From contig NC_133233.1 in NCBI RefSeq assembly GCF_040436345.1, forward strand, positions 12,190,735 through 12,254,734: a stretch of 64,000 bases of DNA, written 5' to 3'. Both the position numbers and the translations under genes were made by a program. Below the pieces are notes generated by a model. It did no database searches. It had not been told where the DNA came from and saw only the letters and a list, made by a program, of their open reading frames with translations. Of the stretch, positions 58,465-64,000 are shown one piece after another; within the stretch, counting starts at the first letter, position 1, and each line of letters opens with the position of its first letter. This DNA is from Pagrus major. Taxonomy: Eukaryota > Chordata > Actinopteri > Spariformes > Sparidae.

Positions 58465-59836
58465 CACGCTGACACAACAGTGCCAAGAGGCGCCCAGCGT
58501 CCAGAAGACCAGTGGCTGGTGATCCATTTCACGCTGACTGGCGTCAGGCACATTAAAGCATTTTTCTCTGTCATGTGGGGCCATGTCACTGAAGGGCCAT
58601 ACATCAGTCTGTATTCCTGTCGCTTGTGACTTAACAAGACAAACACACACACATGCACAGTGGCCTGGCTGGTGGGCAGAGACGGGGAATGTGAGAAAAA
58701 CTGAGATGCCGTGGCGCCTCTCAAAGGTAGAGAATGAAAACACAAAAACGCAAAAAGAAAACTGAATTAACACAATTAGCTGCGTTCAAATCTGGGGGAA
58801 TCGTGAGTACAGACACATTTAAGTCTACAGACACAATACAACAGCAATTTGGAAGAACAAGACTTCAAAGGTTTCTCTTGAATATCCGCATCTTTACCTT
58901 CAGGATGGTCTTGATGTCTTCCTTTGTGCAGCCGTCCAGCTTGGTGACTCTGTGCTCCAGCCACTGCTGCACCACAGCCCTGCTCTCTGCAGAGTCACCC
59001 AGCAGCTCCGGGCGCTTGGCCTCTTTGACCAGGTGACAGGCAATGGTCACCAGCCCCACCAGTGGGGAACCATTATTACTCTGTAGCACAGGTACCTGCA
59101 TGGAGAGGTGAGGCAGGGAAAGCGCAGTGAGTTGGATTTCATTTCAGACATGCTTTTCACCTTCTTAAAGACTGACTGAACACATTTGTGATACATATTG
59201 TTGGCTGTGAGGGAGTGTCTCATATGCACAGTGATATCAATATGTCACTTCATAACGCAGATTAATGAAATGAGGCTGAGTGTGTGGGTTAACATCAACC
59301 TTTCCCTAAAGATTAAGCTGTTTTCTCTCATCCCGTTTTCAGTCATCACTACTTCTGGTGCAAGTCATGTCACAGTCCTACAGTATAACTCTACAGCAGA
59401 CAGTGACAGCTCACTCCTCCTCTCACTTTACATGTGTGGGCATGCGCAAAGCAAGGAGCTATTTCTATTGTGCTGAGCTGTGGATATCAGACAGCTGGCC
59501 TCAAATGTTGCTGCCTGAATGCTCTTTAAATATCAGCCTACCCGATGTAAAATATCCCTGACTATCAACTGATAACACGAGGTAGAAATGGCGCAGAGCC
59601 TAATGTAACACTATCAACACACATGACCAGCGTGTTAGCATTATCTAGCTAGCTACTGTGTGCTAATTTCAATAGCTTACAGGCTTCTTATATAATTAAA
59701 ACAGCGGTTTAAAGTCAACAGTGGACGCCACTAACATGTCCGGTCATGTCACCTTTTTATCCCCCTGTGTGCTGTACTTGTTCGGCTTTTTCAATCCTAA
59801 AAATTTCTCCAGCGATGATAGCTCCCGGAGCGCCAT
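53843..59836 (-). CDS. eef1e1: EEF1E1 (AIMP3/p18), complete coding region, four exons
   Basis: Non-catalytic scaffold of the cytosolic multi-aminoacyl-tRNA synthetase complex, related to the glutathione-transferase-like part of elongation factor 1; the mammalian protein also moves to the nucleus in DNA damage. Minus-strand exons are 59836-59753, 59095-58898, 56341-56246 and 53986-53843; 522 nt, 173 residues (human 174). All introns are phase 0 and GT-AG. Residues 1-50 form the reduced N-terminal GST-like part (MALRELSSLEKFLGL, NKYSTQGDKK). The GST-C helical domain covers about 50-165, with QQWLEHRV at about 72-79, the GST hydrophobic-staple motif LTIAD at about 111-115, and RWFDHIQHYPGIRHHL in the last exon. 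No signal peptide or membrane segment. Introns 2 and 3 are about 2.5 and 2.3 kb and hold a CA tract and two copies of a miniature repeat. Confidence 0.96.
54080..54240. mobile_element. Miniature repeat, fourth family, copy 1, in EEF1E1 intron 3
   Basis: Words such as 'AATTAATTGATTAATCATGA' and 'AATCGACATTGAAAATAATC' match the copy at 55930-56095, and resemble a very common fish element built of ATTAATCGATTAA words. Boundaries are approximate. Confidence 0.55.
55930..56095. mobile_element. Miniature repeat, fourth family, copy 2, in EEF1E1 intron 3
   Basis: Begins near 'AACTGCAATGGTTAATCGAT' and ends near 'AATTGACAATGAAAATAACT', the latter matching copy 1 with a few changes. It lies just downstream of exon 3 and does not reach the exon. 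Confidence 0.6.
56246..56341 (-). CDS. eef1e1: EEF1E1 coding exon 3
   Basis: 32 codons: DLNLYLQDKVYLAGNQLTIA, then DTFMYYGIHPLI. It contains the LTIAD GST-C signature. Acceptor GCAG, donor GTAAGT, phase 0 at both ends. Confidence 0.95.
58425..58462. repeat. (CA)n microsatellite in EEF1E1 intron 2
   Basis: CA tract of about 38 bp with GC interruptions at the left. Confidence 0.93.
58898..59095 (-). CDS. eef1e1: EEF1E1 coding exon 2
   Basis: 66 codons from VPVLQSNNGSPLVGLVTIAC to KEDIKTILK, including the first helices of the GST-C domain (VVQQWLEHRVTKLDG). Acceptor GCAG, donor GTAAAG, phase 0 at both ends. Confidence 0.95.
59753..59836 (-). CDS. eef1e1: EEF1E1 coding exon 1
   Basis: 28 codons: MALRELSSLEKFLGLKKPNK then YSTQGDKK. 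The ATG context is AACATGG. Donor GTGACA follows. This aligns with the human N terminus starting MAAAAELSLLEKSLGL. Confidence 0.94.
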
Positions 59837-59960
59837 GTTTCCGACTGTCGGAGGGGAAGTGCAGCGTGCGTGTGACCCGATTGGGTGAAACTGTCTAGTC
59901 CCGCCCACTACGTTTTGACTGACTGTAGAGTTAACCAATAACAGCACAGCATGCGAGTCT
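59837..59960 (-). promoter_or_regulatory. eef1e1: EEF1E1 5' UTR and core promoter
   Basis: Two CCAAT boxes in opposite orientation (ATTGG at 59880-59884, CCAAT at 59935-59939) flank a GC box CCCGCCC at 59900-59906. There is no TATA box. NF-Y plus Sp1 sites within 100 bp of the start codon fit a housekeeping promoter. Confidence 0.6.
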
Positions 59961-60000
59961 TTCATCACATTGCATCAGTGAATGAGACGTCGATCCGTTC

Positions 60001-60170
60001 AATGAAATAAAATAAAATAAAATAAAATAAAATAAAATAAAATAAAATAAAATAAAATAAAATTAAATTAAATAAAATTAAATTAAATTAAAAATATGGT
60101 ATATAAAAAAAAATCGAAAAAAAAATAAAAAAAACAATAAAATAATAAAAAAAAAAAATAACAATATAAT
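60001..60170. repeat. (TAAAA)n and A-rich low-complexity tract
   Basis: AAAAT pentamers repeat almost perfectly from about 60004 to 60062, then degrade into TTAAA and A runs to about 60170. It lies 170 bp upstream of the EEF1E1 start codon. Confidence 0.95.
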
Positions 60171-60884
60171 TAACAATTATATTATAAATTAATTCTCTTT
60201 TTTTAAATTGATACAATATGAGTTATTAATAATAGGGACCATCGATCACAATGTGTAGTGTCCAGGATGTAGAAGTGTTTGTGTTAGTGCACATTTTGTA
60301 TACAGAAGAAAGCAGAAATTAAACATTTTGACTTTAATCTAAAGCAAAACTACAATAAACTGCAAACAAATAAAACAATTTATCTACCTCAAAGCCACAT
60401 TGGAAATCATGCTCCCTCATGTCGGCTAAAATATTATAAAAAAGGCTGTAATGGATGGCAGATAAATGGTGAATGATATATATGAGTGTAAAAAACAAAC
60501 AAGCACAATTCTGTAGTGATTTGATGGGCTAGACTGATGTGCTTTTGGAGTATGTTTGACCACATGCCAAGATAAATATAACTTATTTAATTTGACTTCA
60601 CCAAACACACACACAAACACACACTGCACTTTATCAGGATAGTGTGCTGTTATTGAATATGAGCATATCCCAGCATTCCTTAGGTGGGCTCAACTCTGTA
60701 ATCCAACCCCCCAGCAGCATGGGATGAACTGATCAAAACCGAACGTTATGCAATCCTGCCAGTTCCTAGTAGCATGTCTGTTTTCTCAGAACCTCCCCAT
60801 GAGGATCTGTGCTTAAATGGAATCAAAATGACAGTGGAAAGTCTGGAGTTTCAGTCTGAAGTCCTGCAGCAAATTTTCCCTGTC

Positions 60885-60911
60885 CTGTCTGCCTGTCTGT
60901 CTGTCTGTCTC
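60885..60911. repeat. (CTGT)n microsatellite
   Basis: Tetranucleotide tract of about six units. Confidence 0.85.
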
Positions 60912-62189
60912 TGCAGTGTGTCCTGGCTGTGACATTGTATGTGTCGCGTCTGTTTGGATTTGCACTGTGCCTCTTCGATTCCTCCATAATGAAATGTCAC
61001 CTGTCAGTCAAAAGTGGGCTTATTAACTCTATACTGTCCAAGTATGTGTGTATTCGTGACACCATAGAGAGTGACAGTCGGGCTGAGGTGTCGCACTACA
61101 AGCTTTCTCTCCAACCGCAGCGGTCCCACTTCGTAACAGTTTCACCTGGATGACAAGGCTCGAGGTGATGTCTGCAGAAATACAAATCAAAGTCATATTT
61201 TGGATTTTTATTGACCTTCTTCAGACTGCAATAAAATGTACAAGAGATGGAGGGTAAGGGAGACAGAGGCTGGGGAGTCCAAACTGAAGCCCACTGTGAC
61301 TACTTTATACTGCAGTGTATAAGGGCTACATTTACTTTCAGTGACTGGGCAGATTCATGGCATGGTAGAGTTCAGATCTGTAAATACATTTAGGGAGACA
61401 GCAATTTAAAAACACTGCTTTACAACTGAAAGTCAAATTTTGTTCAAGTAATACTAAGTATACATACATTAGTTGATTACTAGTGATGCTTTAACTTGTA
61501 AAAGTACAGTATACAGTAGCGTTTTCACGTACATCAGCTCAGTTCTGTAGTTGAATAAATGTGCTAAAAGTAAATTTCTAAAAGTTACTTTCCACCACAT
61601 TATTAGTGCATGGGAACACACTGTTCATAGGGGAACCCCTAGGTGCATGTGACAAAATGTGAGTGAAAACAAACTGGAAATCTGCTTCAGGGAGTCATCA
61701 ACCACTTAATTGGAGGAGATAATTTTCAATCCCGCACAACACAAAAGACCTTTTTTCCCATAGCAGACGATCTGATTTGCCATAGTAGGAAAAGCACAAG
61801 AAACAGTAATTTAAGGGTTCTGTTTTATGTGACAGTGAATCATTAATTTTGTTATTTAAACCTGGGGTTTTCCTCCACTGTGACAGGTCAAAGTGTCCTC
61901 CATGAAAAAAGGCCTTTGAGGGACAATAGCAAGATCGATGTATACATAATGTTTTTCCATTTATCCATTTATCCATATTTGCCCCTTTTTATTTGCACTT
62001 TTGTGGGTCATTTTTTTCCCTACAACAAGGAAACAGCAAATGCAATGTTCTTTTTTCAGATCAGCTGAACAAGCAGGCTGCAGAAAATACAAAGAGCTCA
62101 ACTAAAATTATCAACAGAATGTGAAGCGATAACTAAATCAATTTTGACACATTTGACTCAAAGACGTCTATGTTTTATGATAAAGAGAT

Positions 62190-62448
62190 ATCTACTGATG
62201 TTAGCATGCTAACCAGCTAGCCCCGGGCCCGAAAACCTCCTTCTCCCTGTGGCCCAAAGCAAACTCCTCCTCCAAACACTCTGGTAGTCTGGCTAGCTGC
62301 ACGGCTAACTGAGCTAACAAACTAACAGTAGCTACAGTCATGGATGTATGAAAAGAATACAGTCAGCAGCAGTTAGTCGTTAATCTGGTGATATGCTGCC
62401 CCAATTTATCGAAAGCATGAATCCAATTCTTACATATTGCGCCTTTAA
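62190..62448. mobile_element. Miniature element, family B, copy 2
   Basis: The right end, CCAATTCTTACATATTGCGC then CTTTAA, matches the right end of 36787-37128, and the interior shares TTAGCATGCTAACCAGCTAG-type words. The left terminus was not found, so the element is probably truncated or very diverged. Confidence 0.55.
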
Positions 62449-63674
62449 GGTTTATGGTATTCCAGATTACATGATGAATTTCCAGCCCTGTCGGGCTTTT
62501 TATTAAACTTTAACTTAAACATAGCATCTCGATTATAAATATCAGCTCACTGGACAACATCATAAGATAACTATGTGGAGTTTAATGTCGAGTGTGACTT
62601 GATTCTCATACAGGCAGCAGTTGTGCTTCAAGTGATCTGCTTTCATTGATGTTTATTGCCTTGCACATACCCACATATCCACATCTTTCCCTGTCACCGT
62701 GTGTGCTTAATATAAGAGAACAGATGATATTTTTAAACCCAATTTGTTGAGAAAAAGCTGTCCGAGAAAGCAAATTAATTATAAGAATGAGTACGCAGAC
62801 TATCACAAATGATTAGATGCCATGGAACAAGGTAAGGCTAATTCTTCCTTTTTTCCCCATGCAACCTTCCATTTTTGCTGTTTGTTTATAGGCTCCAGCA
62901 CGTCATACACTTCTACCCTAGTAGGGCTCCCATAAATGCATGCCTGCAGCGTTAAAATGCGTCTCCTTTAACTAAATGCCTCCAAGCTGCCACATCCTGT
63001 CTGTACTCAGGCGGGCTGAGGACAACGATCCCCAGTGCCCAGGACTAACTGTAGCCTGTGGGAGTTTTCTCATGCCGATTGTGATACATAATCTGGGGTC
63101 ACATTAGTAAGGAAATCTACAGTGGGAGTCACCGATAGTGCCGTGGGGCTTCCCAAGGCAGGCATAGCCATAAACACAGCCTCAGTCCTGGTAGATATAT
63201 CCCCCTCTGCTTAGTCTGTAGCTTACAATATGCTGTTACACTGATTTGTCTGGCTTGGGATGCAGGGCCACAGCCCCGCCTGTCTCCTCTGTTACCTTTC
63301 ATGACCTGTGAAACCTCTCTGACTGAATACTGTATTTTAACCACACAGATGCTCGCAGAAGGAGAGGGGAGGGATCGGTTTTGAGTAGTCGACATGAACG
63401 CTGTCAGCACGGATCGGTGAAATTGCATATTGGTGCTAGCGCAGAGTGAACATGGGGACGGGCGCCAGGCGGCTGGGTGACAGTTTGGGAGAAGGCTGCG
63501 GGTTGTGAGATGAAGACAGACAGATGTATGGGGGTCAGAGAGCTGCCTGTACCTTCCGCTCCTGTCAGGTTTTGTTTTTGATTTTATCTTGTCCGAAGAG
63601 CTTGATGCACGGGGGACTTTTTGAAGAAACTAACATGAAAATAGATTTATCTTAGTGGAAGAGTTTAAATACAG

Positions 63675-63797
63675 CTTGTTTATTCAGTTATGGAAAAGAT
63701 AATTCAAGAAATTTATAAGAAATATTTCTGAGTTTGTAATATTACCTCATTGATTGGGTTTGAATTTCTTCTCCAAAACTACATAGTGCCCCTTTAA
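63675..63797. mobile_element. Miniature element, family A, copy 3 (half element)
   Basis: On the reverse strand it begins TTAAAGGGGCACTATGTAGT and stays collinear with the left half of the copy at 3114-3486, sharing 'AATGAGGTAATA', 'TACAAACTCAGA' and 'TGAATAAACAAGCTG'. The other half is missing. Confidence 0.78.
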
Positions 63798-64000
63798 GTT
63801 ACATTTTTGGTCGTATTGCTTTTTGTAATAGCTACAAAAATAGTAACTCTGAAAGAGGTTTGTTTTCAACACATGATGTTCTTTTCGATGCGAAAACTGC
63901 CACAGACAAGCGTTTACCACATCATCATCACATCACAAGTATTTTTCAAAATTTATTTTTAGAATCAATGAATTCTTTGGTCCATAAAGTGTCTTCCCAA

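Larger units (their letters stand above)
59837..64000. other. Upstream flank of EEF1E1
   Basis: No further gene recognised up to the window end. It contains the EEF1E1 promoter, a (TAAAA)n/A-rich tract, a short TCTG tract (60885-60911), a family B element end (62190-62448) and a family A half element (63675-63797). The frame at 60929-61153 follows a CTGCAG acceptor-like site, but its product resembles nothing I know. The remaining DNA shows nothing distinctive. Confidence 0.75.

Noticed and set aside
60929..61153. 74-codon plus-strand frame after a CTGCAG site
   Set aside because: The acceptor-like tract is the CTGT microsatellite, and the product resembles nothing known.

Overview
This window is nuclear DNA from a vertebrate, almost certainly a ray-finned fish and most likely a spiny-rayed (percomorph) teleost. 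The evidence is split genes with GT-AG introns, long (CA)n/(TG)n microsatellites, AT-rich intergenic DNA, and dispersed repeats of kinds I recognise from teleost genomes: palindromic TTAAAGG...CCTTTAA miniature elements and a LINE 3' remnant. There is no bacterial or viral gene content, and no operon, CRISPR array or tRNA was seen.

Three protein genes can be reconstructed exon by exon, all on the minus strand, so transcription runs from high to low coordinates. EEF1E1 (AIMP3/p18, multisynthetase-complex scaffold) has four coding exons between 59836 and 53843, 173 residues. BLOC1S5 (Muted, a BLOC-1 subunit for lysosome-related organelles) has five coding exons between 29789 and 26665, 154 residues. 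TXNDC5 (ERp46/endoPDI, an ER disulfide isomerase with three thioredoxin domains) has ten coding exons between 7391 and 182, 412 residues, ending in the ER retrieval signal RDEL. Every exon has consensus splice sites, phases match at all junctions, and each total is a whole number of codons. The order EEF1E1, BLOC1S5, TXNDC5 on one strand is the order on human chromosome 6p24, so this is an ancient conserved block.

Layout: 1-181 is the start of the TXNDC5 3' UTR; 182-7391 is TXNDC5; 7392-26664 is a 19 kb gap with diverged repeats and one tentative two-exon reading frame diverging from TXNDC5; 26665-29789 is BLOC1S5; 29790-53842 is a 24 kb gap with a GC-rich island, microsatellites, miniature elements and several non-repetitive stretches that could be conserved regulatory DNA; 53843-59836 is EEF1E1; 59837-64000 is its upstream flank, with a long (TAAAA)n tract and further element copies.

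The three genes do not share one pathway: translation scaffold, organelle biogenesis and ER protein folding. Human readthrough transcripts join neighbours in this block. Here the exon phases show that such joins would shift frame and create early stops. I found no clear undescribed system; the best leads are the short divergent candidate gene at 8530-9391, an orphan terminal-exon-like segment at 51849-51991, and the gene-free, possibly regulatory 24 kb interval.
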